Positions 42,065-51,028 of a DNA stretch of 62,165 nt are shown here, one piece after another. The translations under genes and the position numbers were made by a program. This stretch comes from Cohnella lupini (GTDB taxonomy: Bacteria; Bacillota; Bacilli; Paenibacillales; Paenibacillaceae). Position 1 is the stretch's first letter, and every line of letters starts with the position of its first letter. Below the pieces are notes generated by a model. It had not been told where the DNA came from, searched no databases, and worked only from the letters and a program-made list of their open reading frames with translations. Where the stretch lies: contig NZ_QRDY01000024.1 of the NCBI RefSeq assembly GCF_003386205.1, positions 1-62,165 on the forward strand, in the 5' to 3' direction.

Positions 42065-43255
42065 ATGGCCATATTTAAGCAGAAGTTACTGTGGATAGGG
42101 GTCGTAATCGTCACGGTCGTCTTGGTCGTGTTCGGTGCGGCGATGATGGGTTCGGTATTGGGAACGAAGCCGCAGGAGATACCGGTGGCGTTGGTCGTAT
42201 TGGACCAGCCGGCCGAGCTACCGACTGGAGATAAGTTAACCGTAGGCGAGATGCTCAGCGGCCAATTAACGGAGAATACGCAGATGCCGATTTCCTGGAC
42301 GATCGTAGGATCGGAGGAAGAAGCCCGCGCGGGATTAGACGATCGCAAGTACTACGGCGCGTTGATTGTTCCCGCGAATCTGAGCAGCGGATTGCTGTCG
42401 CTAGCCTCGCCGACTCCTCAGCCCGCAACGGTTACGATCGTCGTGAACGAAGGCATGAACGCCCAAGCGTCCACGGTCGTGAAGCAAGTGCTCGGTCAGG
42501 CGATGAAGGGCGCAAGCTTGGAGTTCTCGAAGCAGGTACTCGGTCAGATCGGTCAGCAGTCGCAGCAGATCTCGGTCGGCGCGGCGCAGGCGATACTAAC
42601 TCCTATTGTGATACGGGAAGAAATCGTTCATCCGGCTGGCGCGAATAACGCGAGCGGGAATGCACCCGGATCGTTGACGCAGATCATGTGGATGGGCAGC
42701 TTGGTGACCGGCATGATCTTGTTCCTGACGAATCAGAAGACGATCGCGGCCGGCGCGCGGAGAGTATCGGTTATCGCGTCTCAAACTGTCGCGGGCCTAA
42801 TCATTGTGGGCGCGGCTTCGGGTTTTCTGGTATGGATGGCATCGTCTTGGTATGGAATGGAGCTATCGAGCGCAACGGATACGTGGTTGTTCTTGTGGCT
42901 AATCGGCTCCGCGTTTTTCCTCCTTCAATCGGCATTGCTCAATTGGATCGGACTTCCGGCCATGGCCGTTCTAGTGCTGCTCATGTTCTTCTCTATGCCG
43001 CTGCTGAACATGGCGCCCGAATTCTTGTCGCGGACGACGCAGGATTGGATCTATTCTTGGACGCCCCTGCGGTTCGCGGCATCCGGCTTGCGCGAGGTCA
43101 TGTACTTCGGCGGCTTGGATTCGGTCGGATCGAACGGCGCGACATTGTGGGGGATTGGTGGAGCGTTCATCGTGCTGCTGTTGGCTGCCAGCGTTAAGAA
43201 ATCGCGGTCGAAGCTAGCTCCCCCCGCGAGTCCGACGACTCTTCCGACTGTCTGA
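42065..43255 (+). CDS. ABC-2/YhgE-type membrane permease-like protein
   Basis: A 396-residue membrane protein with an N-terminal helix (about 8-30), a large extracellular region (about 35-205) and five or six C-terminal helices. This is the arrangement of YhgE/Pip, SNG1 and ABC-2-type exporter subunits. No ATPase gene is adjacent. Export of a lipid or toxic compound is a guess. GGTGGAGG lies upstream of the ATG. The divergent TetR gene with an operator palindrome indicates ligand-induced expression. Confidence 0.8.
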   Translation: MAIFKQKLLWIGVVIVTVVLVVFGAAMMGSVLGTKPQEIPVALVVLDQPAELPTGDKLTVGEMLSGQLTENTQMPISWTIVGSEEEARAGLDDRKYYGALIVPANLSSGLLSLASPTPQPATVTIVVNEGMNAQASTVVKQVLGQAMKGASLEFSKQVLGQIGQQSQQISVGAAQAILTPIVIREEIVHPAGANNASGNAPGSLTQIMWMGSLVTGMILFLTNQKTIAAGARRVSVIASQTVAGLIIVGAASGFLVWMASSWYGMELSSATDTWLFLWLIGSAFFLLQSALLNWIGLPAMAVLVLLMFFSMPLLNMAPEFLSRTTQDWIYSWTPLRFAASGLREVMYFGGLDSVGSNGATLWGIGGAFIVLLLAASVKKSRSKLAPPASPTTLPTV

Positions 43256-43375
43256 GGTATTGGGGTATCTAACCCGGTTGGTTCTCATCGGAGAGCTGGC
43301 CGGGTTTTTGGTTAGGGATGCGGTTGTGGTACGATAAGGAAGATAAGCGAGACGGAAGTAGGAGTTGAAGGTAGA

Positions 43376-43588
43376 ATGGCAGGTAACGGTAAAATCCGCA
43401 GCGACGTCAAGCCCGGTCTTGAGGTCGATATCGTATTGAAGCAGGATCAGCGCACGGGTAAGACGACCCGAGGAATCGTGAAGGATCTGCTCACGAATTC
43501 GCCGCAGCATCCGCACGGAATCAAGGTTAGATTGCAGGATGGGCAAGTCGGTCGGGTGCAAAATATTATCGGTCCGGTAAGCTTGTAG
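43376..43588 (+). CDS. ywbE: YwbE family protein (DUF2196)
   Basis: A 70-residue basic protein with the family pattern IRSDVKPGLEVDIVLKQDQRTGKTTRGIVKDLLTN and HPHGIKVRLQDGQVGRVQ. It is a small SH3-like fold, possibly RNA-binding, of unknown function. Length and pattern match Bacillus YwbE. Confidence 0.9.
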   Translation: MAGNGKIRSDVKPGLEVDIVLKQDQRTGKTTRGIVKDLLTNSPQHPHGIKVRLQDGQVGRVQNIIGPVSL

Positions 43589-43741
43589 ATCTTGGATCGA
43601 GATGCGGTGAGATGTTGGTCACGGTCGGTGGGTAGCCCTTTTCCGAATGCGGGAGAGGGCTTTTCGTTTTTTTGCAATGCGCAGCCGATTGCGCTAACCT
43701 GAGTGAAATGCACATATCCGGTTCGGGAGGAATTCATTCTC

Positions 43742-44221
43742 ATGCACATACAGATCGTCAGCGTCGGCAAGTTAAAGGAAGATTACTTAGTGAAGGGTAT
43801 TGCGGAATACGTCAAAAGGATGGGGCCTTACGCGAAGATCACGTTAACCGAAGTATCCGACGAGAAAGCCCCGGAGGTTCTAAGCGCCGCCGAAGAACGC
43901 CAAGTCGTCGGCCGGGAAGGCGAACGTATCCTTGCTTCTATTAAAGAAGAAGCGCATGTCGTCGCCCTAGCTATCGGCGGCGAGTTATGGTCCTCGGAGG
44001 ACTTGGCTTCGCATATCGACAAACTCGGCACCTACGGCAAAAGCCACGTCGCCTTCGTCATCGGCGGCTCGCTCGGCTTGTCCGAAGCCGTATTGAAGCG
44101 GGCCGATAAGAAGCTGTCCTTCGGCAGACTGACGTATCCTCATCAGCTTATGCGGCTCATTTTGGTGGAGCAGGTTTATAGAGCTTTTAGGATTAACCGG
44201 GGTGAACCGTATCATAAGTAG
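43742..44221 (+). CDS. rlmH: 23S rRNA (pseudouridine-1915-N3)-methyltransferase RlmH
   Basis: A 159-residue SPOUT methyltransferase, exactly the family length. It starts MHIQIVSVGKLKEDYLVKG and ends in the invariant RGEPYHK. The SAM-binding knot is seen in HVAFVIGGSLGLSEAV and RLILVEQVYRA. ATG 43742 after GGGAGGAATT is chosen over 43703. In Staphylococcus this gene is orfX, whose last codons form the attachment site of SCC cassettes. Here the same 3' end is repeated three more times downstream. A hairpin at 44247-44275 follows. Confidence 0.97.
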   Translation: MHIQIVSVGKLKEDYLVKGIAEYVKRMGPYAKITLTEVSDEKAPEVLSAAEERQVVGREGERILASIKEEAHVVALAIGGELWSSEDLASHIDKLGTYGKSHVAFVIGGSLGLSEAVLKRADKKLSFGRLTYPHQLMRLILVEQVYRAFRINRGEPYHK

Positions 44222-44233
44222 AGCAAAATTTGT
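44204..44233 (+). other. att-like site A (rlmH 3' end)
   Basis: GAACC-N4-CATAAGTAG followed by AGCAAAATTT overlaps the last six codons and stop of rlmH. It is the reference copy for sites B, C and D. Confidence 0.6.
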
Positions 44234-44246
44234 GGTTATAACAAGG

Positions 44247-44275
44247 GACCTCTTCGAAAAAGTCGGAGAGGTCCT
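44247..44275 (+). terminator. Hairpin after rlmH
   Basis: A 12-bp stem, GGACCTCTTCGA with TCGGAGAGGTCC (one G-U), with an AAAAG loop. There is no U-run, so it is a weak terminator or an island-boundary structure. Confidence 0.55.
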
Positions 44276-44299
44276 TGCTAAAATAGAAAGCCGGTTGGT

Positions 44300-44690
44300 T
44301 ATCTGCTATATATTCTGCTAAGTGATGTTGACGTCCGCTCCAGTCCAGTCGCAACGGTTTATTGCATAGGGTTGCCTTGCGCTTCATTCGAGACAGTCTC
44401 CCAGGCTTCCCAGGTTGCTAGACGTTCAGCATAGATGCCACGCGTAATAGGTAAGACTTCCGAGCCGAGTGCAAATCGTAGTGGGGATCAATAACGCCGA
44501 GTTCACCAGGCATTTAGCATGACCGTCTTGCCCGGCTCATTGTACATCTGTGACTGGCAAATCCGCCTTGCTTCAAACGTTGCATGCAATGAATTCCAAG
44601 TCGTTTATAAAAGTCAATGCGTTGCTTGAATACATCCATTGTCGTTAGGTCGGCAGCCTTTAACGTATCAGGTTATACGGTGAGTTCCAT
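44300..44690 (-). pseudogene. Decayed coding remnant, family not recognised
   Basis: This stretch has no intact gene. On the minus strand, protein-like pieces occur in different frames, for example MDVFKQRIDFYKRLGIHCMQ and GIYAERLATWEAWETVSNEA. That fits a frameshifted, degraded gene. I cannot name the parent family. Confidence 0.3.
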
Positions 44691-44692
44691 CC

Positions 44693-45679
44693 TTAAAGGT
44701 TGAGGCTGTTCATCGCGGCTTCGGGATAACGCAAGCCAGAGGCTGTTCCTCGGGGAGCCACTTGGTCGATGCGCGCCAAGTCTGCTGCTGTCAACTCGAC
44801 TGCAAGCGAGCCTACGTTCTCCTCCAGGTACTTGATCCTCTTTGTACCAGGGATTGGCACAATATCTTGTCCCTGCGCCAACAACCATGCAAGCGCCAGC
44901 TGTGACGGCTCGCAGCCCTTATCGGCGGCCAGCTCGGAGACCCGCTCGACGAGATCCAGATTGCGCTGGAAGTTTTCTCCTTGGAAGCGTGGGGAGAATC
45001 GGCGGTAATCATCCTCCGCCAGATCCTCGAATTTGCGAATCTGTCCTGTCAGAAATCCGCGGCCGAGCGGGCTGTACGGCACGAAGCCGATGCCGAGCTC
45101 CCGACATGCAGCCAAGATGCCGTCCTCGACGTCGCGGCTCCATAGCGAATACTCCGTCTGAAGCGCGGCAATCGGATGTACGGCTGCCGCACGGCGAATG
45201 GTAGCTGGAGCGGCCTCGGACAGGCCAAGGTAACGTACCTTCCCTTCGCGTACCAACTCGGCCATCGCTCCGACCGTCTCTTCGATCGGCGTGTTCGGAT
45301 CGACTCTGTGCAGATAGTAGAGATCGATATAGTCGACGCCGAGACGACGCAGGCTCGCTTCGCAAGCGGCCTTGACGTATTCCGGGCGACCGTTAATACC
45401 TAGGTACTTGCCGTCCTCGCTGCGCATGTTGCCGAATTTGGTCGCCAATACTACCTTATCGCGGCGTCCCTTGACTGCTTTGCCAACCAGCTCTTCATTT
45501 TTGCCGACGCCATACATATCCGCTGTATCCAGTAGATTTATGCCCAGTTCCAATGCACGATCGATCGTGCGCAGGGATTCCTCGTCGTCCCTACCGCTGT
45601 AAAAGTCGGACATGCCCATGCAGCCAAGCCCGAGCGCAGACACTTCAAGGCCACTCTTACCTAACGTTCTTCTTTTCAT
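44693..45679 (-). CDS. Aldo/keto reductase (YhdN/AKR11-like)
   Basis: A 328-residue NADPH-dependent TIM-barrel reductase. The catalytic tetrad is readable: D51 and Y56 in LLDTADMYG, Lys in LATKFGN and His in YYLHRVD. The cofactor-binding end is IVPIPGTKRIKYLEENVGSL. It probably reduces aldehydes such as methylglyoxal. It is divergent from an AraC-type gene 180 bases away, a common regulator/target pair. Its 3' end lies against a decayed region. Confidence 0.92.
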   Translation of the reverse strand: MKRRTLGKSGLEVSALGLGCMGMSDFYSGRDDEESLRTIDRALELGINLLDTADMYGVGKNEELVGKAVKGRRDKVVLATKFGNMRSEDGKYLGINGRPEYVKAACEASLRRLGVDYIDLYYLHRVDPNTPIEETVGAMAELVREGKVRYLGLSEAAPATIRRAAAVHPIAALQTEYSLWSRDVEDGILAACRELGIGFVPYSPLGRGFLTGQIRKFEDLAEDDYRRFSPRFQGENFQRNLDLVERVSELAADKGCEPSQLALAWLLAQGQDIVPIPGTKRIKYLEENVGSLAVELTAADLARIDQVAPRGTASGLRYPEAAMNSLNL

Positions 45680-45743
45680 AATTGGTTTCGCCTCTCTATT
45701 CCCGTAATTTGATCTACGCCTTTATTATGCGACGATTGGCGCC

Positions 45744-45762
45744 CAACCGGGTAGCCGGGTTG
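45744..45762. promoter_or_regulatory. Candidate operator between AKR and AraC genes
   Basis: CAACCGGG and CCGGGTTG form an interrupted inverted repeat across three bases in the divergent intergenic region. Confidence 0.4.
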
Positions 45763-45859
45763 TATCAAGTTATTGCCTAATCCTCTCAAGCGAACCGTCG
45801 CTGCCCCCGATCGGTGCTATAATGAACTTACCAAAGGGGATAAAGAATGGAGGGAAAAA

Positions 45860-46831
45860 ATGCCGCACCCGCAGTTCACGTCGGCGCTGTCAGGCGCCGA
45901 TCAGGACGGGCATTCGTTCGATGGTGGACATAAGTCAGTTGACCAGCTTGCTGAGTTGGGCAGGTTAATCGAGCGTCATACGGGCAGAGACGGGATGTTC
46001 GGAACATCCGTGCCATCGCTGCATCTGATTCGCAGCTCAAAAACCACACTGCCGGTCAATACAGTTTATGAGCCAGCAATCGTCATCGTAGCTCGTGGCT
46101 CGAAGATTGTTATGCTGGGAGAAGATAGCTTTACCTATGGTCCCTCCTCGCATTTTGTTGTGTCGGTCGATCTGCCGGTCACGTCGCGGCTTATTCAAGC
46201 TTCTCCTGAAGCGCCTTATTTATGTATGCGGCTTGGACTGAATCCCGCTCAGGTACTGGAAATGATGCAAGGCGCGGATGCGGAGGATGGCAGAGAGGCG
46301 AAACGGGGCGCCTTCGTCGACTGGACGAGTCCCGAGCTTCTGGACGCAGCAGTTCGGCTCGTTCGGCTGCTGGATACGCCTGGCGACATTCCTCATCTGG
46401 CGCCACTGGTCGTCCGCGAGATCTATTACCGGATAATGAAGGGAAGCCAAGGTGGAGCCTTTAAGCAGCTTGCCCTAGCTGGCAGCGGTACTAGCCGGAT
46501 CGCCAGAGTCATCGCCCGCATCAAGCTTGATTATGCCCAACCGCTTCATATCGACGAACTCGCAAGAATGGCCCATATGGGTCCCTCGTCGCTCCATCGT
46601 CACTTCAAGGAAGTGACTGCCCTGAGCCCGCTGCAGTACCTGAAACGGATTCGCCTTCAGGAGGCGCGCCGTCTGCTATTAGCCGAATCCCTCGATGCAG
46701 CTGACGCAGCCTATCGTGTCGGCTACGAGAGCGCCACACAATTCAGCCGCGAATACGCTAGGCTGTTTGGTCTCCCGCCGATCAGTGATATCAAAAGGCT
46801 GCGGGAAGAGACGGTGCAGGAAATCGATTGA
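45860..46831 (+). CDS. AraC family regulator
   Basis: A 323-residue regulator. The N-terminal AraC_N cupin-like domain (about 35-200; LPVNTVYEPAIVIVARGSK, SSHFVVSVDLPVTS) senses a ligand. The C-terminal double helix-turn-helix (about 220-315) contains IDELARMAHMGPSSLHRHFKEVTALSPLQYLKRIRLQEARRLLL and a second helix pair ending SREYARLFGLPP. ATG 45860 follows GGAGGG; the in-frame extension to 45773 lacks domain content. It probably controls the divergent aldo/keto reductase, in the style of YqhC with YqhD. Confidence 0.9.
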   Translation: MPHPQFTSALSGADQDGHSFDGGHKSVDQLAELGRLIERHTGRDGMFGTSVPSLHLIRSSKTTLPVNTVYEPAIVIVARGSKIVMLGEDSFTYGPSSHFVVSVDLPVTSRLIQASPEAPYLCMRLGLNPAQVLEMMQGADAEDGREAKRGAFVDWTSPELLDAAVRLVRLLDTPGDIPHLAPLVVREIYYRIMKGSQGGAFKQLALAGSGTSRIARVIARIKLDYAQPLHIDELARMAHMGPSSLHRHFKEVTALSPLQYLKRIRLQEARRLLLAESLDAADAAYRVGYESATQFSREYARLFGLPPISDIKRLREETVQEID

Positions 46832-46870
46832 GTTCTTGTCGTCACATTGATCCATGGATATGTATAAGCT

Positions 46871-46898
46871 GGCGGCCACAGGGCCGCCATTTTTTTTC
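46871..46898 (+). terminator. Terminator after the AraC gene
   Basis: GGCGGCC pairs with GGCCGCC across ACAG and is followed by ATTTTTTTT. Confidence 0.9.
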
Positions 46899-46916
46899 GC
46901 CGATAGACCCGTTAAG

Positions 46917-46946
46917 GGGAACCCTACCATAAGTGAGACGAAATTT
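46917..46946 (+). other. att-like site B
   Basis: GAACC-N4-CATAAGTG, then GACGAAATTT, intergenic. It is followed four bases later by a perfect 12-bp inverted repeat: AATAAACAGGGA (46950-46961) with TCCCTGTTTATT (46981-46992). Confidence 0.6.
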
Positions 46947-47184
46947 TTGAATAAACAGGGAACCCAACAAACAGGGCTCTTCCCTGTTTATTATGCAAGG
47001 TGCATATAAACTACGGATTTAGTGAACGCTCGAAAGTAGATAGGTGTCAAATATCGCCATCATTCACCTTCGTGGCTGGAATAATGGTGATATTCTTTGT
47101 TTTCTCACACTAGATAATAAAAAATTGCAGGGTAAACTTCATGGGCGTCGTCTAACTATATGGAGTTTGCAAGGGGGGAGTGTC

Positions 47185-47727
47185 CTGAAGGAAGACAAAT
47201 GGATTAAGGATGTGCTTTCTGGCAGGCACGAATCCTACGCTTATCTCGTGAAAGAATACCAGAGCAAGGTTTATCATGTATGTCTCAAAATAACCAGAGA
47301 AGAAGAATCCGCCAAGGAATTGGCTCATGTTGTACTAACCAAAGCGTTCTATTCCTTGTCCTCCTATCGGGAGGAAGCGGCATTCGGAACATGGTTATAT
47401 AGTATCGCAGTTCGGACTTGTTTGGATTGGAAGAAGGCGAAGCAGCGCGAATGGAATAAACGCACGGCCGCCTCCGATCAAGCATTAGATTCAGTAACCG
47501 AAGAAACTCCCGAGAAGCTCCTTTTGGACAAGGAGATGAAGTCGGAACTGATGCAGCTCGTCAAAGAGCTGAAGGAACCTTATAAATCTGTCGTCTACTT
47601 GTATTTTTTCCGCGGACTGTCCTATAGGGAAATCGCCGAACGGACGGGATCTGCAGAAAAAACAATTGAATCGCAGTTGTACAGAGCTAAACAAATCCTT
47701 CGCAAGAAAAAGGAGAGATTCCGATGA
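47185..47727 (+). CDS. ECF RNA polymerase sigma factor
   Basis: A sigma factor of about 180 residues. Sigma-2 (LVKEYQSKVYHVCLKITREEESAKELAHVVLTKAFYSLSSYR) and sigma-4 (LKEPYKSVVYLYFFRGLSYREIAERTGSAEKTIESQLYRAK) are clear. The start is uncertain. A strong AAGGGGGGAG sits at 47171-47180, but the only in-frame codon at the right distance is CTG 47185; GTG 47212 and GTG 47044 are alternatives. Its stop overlaps the anti-sigma ATG by 4 bases. It probably activates this four-gene operon with its MMPL exporter. Confidence 0.85.
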   Translation: MKEDKWIKDVLSGRHESYAYLVKEYQSKVYHVCLKITREEESAKELAHVVLTKAFYSLSSYREEAAFGTWLYSIAVRTCLDWKKAKQREWNKRTAASDQALDSVTEETPEKLLLDKEMKSELMQLVKELKEPYKSVVYLYFFRGLSYREIAERTGSAEKTIESQLYRAKQILRKKKERFR

Positions 47728-48134
47728 AATGTAATGCGGTACAGGCGAACATTCTATCGTACATTGCGAATTCACTCCATTCGATCAGAATGAAGGATAT
47801 CGAATTACACCTAGAGGAATGTGAAGAATGTAGGGAATGGTATCAGGATGTACTTGAGCTGGAGCGCATATGGAATGATCCTACTCTTCCGGCACTTGAA
47901 GAAGATTTGACGGTCGCTGTTATGGCAACCCTTAGCGATAGACCTAATCCTTACCGGCGAAATAATCGCTTTAATCCGCTGTTAAAAATGGCGTTGGCCT
48001 CCTCCTGCGCACTGATCTTGTTCATCTGTAATGGAGCAGAATGGTTCGATACGGCCGTATCGAATATCGGTAATTATAATGAGCATATCGCAAATTCAAT
48101 ATCCGATATCTATCACAACTTATCAGACAACTAA
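47724..48134 (+). CDS. Zinc-finger anti-sigma factor
   Basis: A 136-residue membrane protein with an N-terminal ZAS motif HLEECEEC (HxxxCxxC, about residues 28-35) that typically holds the sigma factor. One membrane helix follows (about 90-107; LLKMALASSCALILFICN), then a short extracellular tail. Overlap with the upstream ECF gene and this layout make the pairing convincing. The signal that releases the sigma factor is unknown. Confidence 0.85.
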   Translation: MKCNAVQANILSYIANSLHSIRMKDIELHLEECEECREWYQDVLELERIWNDPTLPALEEDLTVAVMATLSDRPNPYRRNNRFNPLLKMALASSCALILFICNGAEWFDTAVSNIGNYNEHIANSISDIYHNLSDN

Positions 48135-48154
48135 TAAGAAAAGGAGTGTCCAAT

Positions 48155-48646
48155 ATGGATCGCAAAAAATGGAGAATGAGCATCACCTTTCTTTTAGCAC
48201 TCACTCCGGGGCTAGGTCATTATTATTTAGGCTTTAATCAATGGGGATTGAAGTACATGATTGCTTCTTTTGCCTGTATCAGCTTGATTCCTACTTTCCC
48301 GATGGTTTTCCCATTTGCCCTCGCTACGATATGGTTCTATCAATTATTCGACGCCCTGCAGAAAGCTTCATGGGTGAATAAGAATTCTGATCTGCAGGAA
48401 AGTCCGGTATGGACGAATCCAAACGCTATGTACGAAGAGATGGAAAGTGACCGAGCTGCTTCTTCCTTGTGGATGGGTATTGGAATTGTAGCGGCTGGCT
48501 TGCTTGTTGCCATAGTGACCCTATTCCCTCACCTTCGAGAATGGATATTAGAACCAAAGAATGGAAGCATGCTTGTGGCTGCTGGATTAATTCTATATGG
48601 AGCCACTTTAATCGTAAGACATTCGCTGGATAAGAAAGCAAAATAA
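48155..48646 (+). CDS. Small multi-pass membrane protein (TM2-like)
   Basis: A 163-residue protein with four hydrophobic segments. The first part, LLALTPGLGHYYLGFNQWGLKYMI, resembles TM2 domains. ATG 48155 follows AAAGGAG by 8 bases and is preferred to GTG 48146. It lies 20 bases after the anti-sigma gene and 32 before the MMPL gene, so it is part of the same operon. Its function is unknown. Confidence 0.75.
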   Translation: MDRKKWRMSITFLLALTPGLGHYYLGFNQWGLKYMIASFACISLIPTFPMVFPFALATIWFYQLFDALQKASWVNKNSDLQESPVWTNPNAMYEEMESDRAASSLWMGIGIVAAGLLVAIVTLFPHLREWILEPKNGSMLVAAGLILYGATLIVRHSLDKKAK

Positions 48647-48678
48647 ATCGAGAATAGTACAGGAAGCAGGATGTTATT

Positions 48679-50850
48679 ATGGCAAAGTATTTGTATCAGC
48701 TGGGCCTCTGGTCCGCTAGACGCTCTCGTTTCATTATTGGATTATGGACCGTTATTCTTATTAAGGCCATCTGTTTAGGTACGTTATTTGCAGGTCCGGT
48801 CAGCGACTCCCTCTCCATTCCGGGAACAGACTCCCAGAAAGCACTTGATTTATTAGATAAGGAATTCCCACAGGCGAACGGCGGCGATGTAAGACTCATT
48901 TTCGCCATGCCTGAGGGCAAGCCATTAACAGACGAGACAACGCAGCAAGCTGTTAACAAGATGCTGGACGCAGTAGCTAAGGATAATGCGATTATCAGCA
49001 TCGTGAGTCCATACGAATCCGGGGCCATAAGCGCAGATGAGCGGATCGGGTACGCCGATATCACCTACCAAGCGACCGCGGAGGAAGTGTCTGAAGCATC
49101 TAAGACCCATATTCTTCAAAGTTTAGCGCTTACTCGCGATGCGGGTATCCAAACCGAGGTAGGAGGATCTGTTGAGGTAATCGAACAGTCCGGCGCCGGC
49201 GCTTCTGAAGTCATTGGGATTATCATCGCCTTCATTGTACTTGTCATCACGTTCCGCTCTTTCCGCGTGGCGGGGTTGCCAATTATATCGGCACTTGTCG
49301 GCGTTGCCATCGGTGTCATGGGCGTTAATTTTGGCGCAAATTTTTTTGACATAAATTCTGAGGGTACCATATTGGCTCTGATGCTAGGTTTGGCCGTGGG
49401 CATCGACTACTCGCTCTTTATTATTTCTCGTCACCGTCAGCAGTTGGATAGTGGAATGGAAATCAAGGAATCCATCGCGCTTGCGACAGCGACAGCAGGA
49501 AGCGCCGTTATTTTTGCAGGCTTAACTGTTATAATCGCACTTTCTTCCTTCGTAGTCGTTAACATCCCGTTCTTTAGTGTCATGGGCTTGGCTGCATCGT
49601 TCACCGTGTTCATCTCAGTGATGATTGCCATCACGTTAACGCCGGCAATATTGTCGCTCGCTGGCAATCGTATCCGTTCAACACGCCGCAACAACCGCAA
49701 GCCACATGCCCGGAAGAGCAAGCCATTTGCCTATCGGTGGGGAAAATTCGCAGCAAAATTCCCGATTCCAATCGTATTGGTTGTCATGATCGGGCTGGGT
49801 ACGCTTGCCCTGCCTGCCCTTAACATGAAACTCGGCTTGCCGGACGACGGCATGAGCCAGGCCGACACTTCCGCAAGACGCGGCTATGATCTGTTGTCTG
49901 AGGGCTTCGGTCCCGGATTCAACGGTCCTCTGGCCATTGCCATTCGATCCACGAACGGAGATCAGATAGAAGAGGCCGCTACTAAGATTGCAGGCGACCT
50001 GGGGACCATGGAGAACGTCGCTGCCGCTTCACCGCCTATGCTTAACGAAGCCGGCAATTTGGCTATCGTCAGCGTGACGCCGAAGACAGGGCCCAACGAC
50101 GATCTCACGCACGACTTGGTGCAATCGATACGAGAACATGGCAAACAGCTTGTATCCCAAGCTCAGATTCAATTGATGGTTACGGGCGTCACCGCTATTA
50201 ATATCGACATGTCCGACCGCATAAGTACAGCGTTCCCGCTCTTCGGATCGATCATCATCGCACTTGCGTTCATCTTGCTACTGCTCGTATTCCGCTCGGT
50301 GCTCGTGCCTGTTAAAGCGGTTCTCGGCTTCTTGCTGTCGCTGCTCGCGTCACTGGGTGTTGTTGTATCGGTGTTCCAGTACGGTCACTTTGCCAACTTG
50401 TTCGGCGTTGCAGCCGAAGGCCCAGTCGTAAACTTCTTGCCTGTGCTACTTACCGGCGTTCTGTTCGGACTTGCGATGGATTACGAGGTTTTCCTCGTCT
50501 CGCGTATGCGGGAAGAATATACGAATACCGGACAAGCGCGGCCATCCGTCGTGTCCGGACTCGGCCATAGCGGACGGGTTGTGACCGCGGCGGGACTCAT
50601 CATGATCTTTGTTTTTGGTGGCTTTATTTTAGCGCCGGATCCAAAAATCAAAGCAATAGGACTATCGCTGACGTTAGGTGTCCTCATTGACGCTTTCGTT
50701 GTTCGAATGACGCTTGTACCTGCAATCATGACCTTGTTAGGCCGGTCGTCTTGGTATTTGCCGCGATGGCTGAAGCGTATCCTGCCAAACGTAGACATTG
50801 AGGGTGAGTCTGTCATCAAAGCATTGGAGTCCAAGAAAGATATATCCTAA
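48679..50850 (+). CDS. MMPL/RND-type exporter (YdfJ-like)
   Basis: A 723-residue transporter with two MMPL repeats, each with one leading helix, an extracellular domain and a bundle of five or more helices. Conserved parts include LGLAVGIDYSLFIISRHRQQ in the first half and GLAMDYEVFLVSRMREEY in the second. Both carry the membrane Asp-Tyr pair that drives proton coupling. The size matches Bacillus YdfJ. Lipid or drug export is the expected role. It is under control of the ECF sigma/anti-sigma pair upstream and ends in a clean terminator. Confidence 0.93.
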   Translation: MAKYLYQLGLWSARRSRFIIGLWTVILIKAICLGTLFAGPVSDSLSIPGTDSQKALDLLDKEFPQANGGDVRLIFAMPEGKPLTDETTQQAVNKMLDAVAKDNAIISIVSPYESGAISADERIGYADITYQATAEEVSEASKTHILQSLALTRDAGIQTEVGGSVEVIEQSGAGASEVIGIIIAFIVLVITFRSFRVAGLPIISALVGVAIGVMGVNFGANFFDINSEGTILALMLGLAVGIDYSLFIISRHRQQLDSGMEIKESIALATATAGSAVIFAGLTVIIALSSFVVVNIPFFSVMGLAASFTVFISVMIAITLTPAILSLAGNRIRSTRRNNRKPHARKSKPFAYRWGKFAAKFPIPIVLVVMIGLGTLALPALNMKLGLPDDGMSQADTSARRGYDLLSEGFGPGFNGPLAIAIRSTNGDQIEEAATKIAGDLGTMENVAAASPPMLNEAGNLAIVSVTPKTGPNDDLTHDLVQSIREHGKQLVSQAQIQLMVTGVTAINIDMSDRISTAFPLFGSIIIALAFILLLLVFRSVLVPVKAVLGFLLSLLASLGVVVSVFQYGHFANLFGVAAEGPVVNFLPVLLTGVLFGLAMDYEVFLVSRMREEYTNTGQARPSVVSGLGHSGRVVTAAGLIMIFVFGGFILAPDPKIKAIGLSLTLGVLIDAFVVRMTLVPAIMTLLGRSSWYLPRWLKRILPNVDIEGESVIKALESKKDIS

Positions 50851-50915
50851 TTAATAACTTTTCACCCTAATCATCGAGTTCTCGACATGACTGTTAATAA
50901 TAAGACGCCAGCGGC

Positions 50916-50945
50916 AAGGGCACCCAAACGGGTGCCCTTAAATTT
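50916..50945 (+). terminator. Terminator after the MMPL gene
   Basis: AAGGGCACCC pairs perfectly with GGGTGCCCTT across AAAC. Confidence 0.85.
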
Positions 50946-51022
50946 CGCTCTATAGATGATAAGCTGAACCTTATCTTAAGTAGGGCGAATTTTACTGGAG
51001 AACGTCCAATATGGAGTTCTCC
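50941..51022 (+). other. att-like site C with flanking inverted repeats
   Basis: The core at 50964-50993 reads GAACC-N4-CTTAAGTAG then GGCGAATTTT. It lies at the right end of an inverted repeat: AAATTTCGCTCTA (50941-50953) pairs with TAGGGCGAATTTT. A further hairpin, GGAGAAC (50997-51003) with GTTCTCC (51016-51022), follows. Confidence 0.55.
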
Positions 51023-51028
51023 TTCACG

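Noticed and set aside
45923..45935. CATAAGT inside the AraC gene as an att-like site
   Set aside because: It is in coding sequence, without the left and right halves of the motif.
47044..47184. N-terminal extension of the ECF sigma factor from GTG 47044
   Set aside because: The extra residues do not resemble a sigma domain, and the strong ribosome site lies inside the extension.
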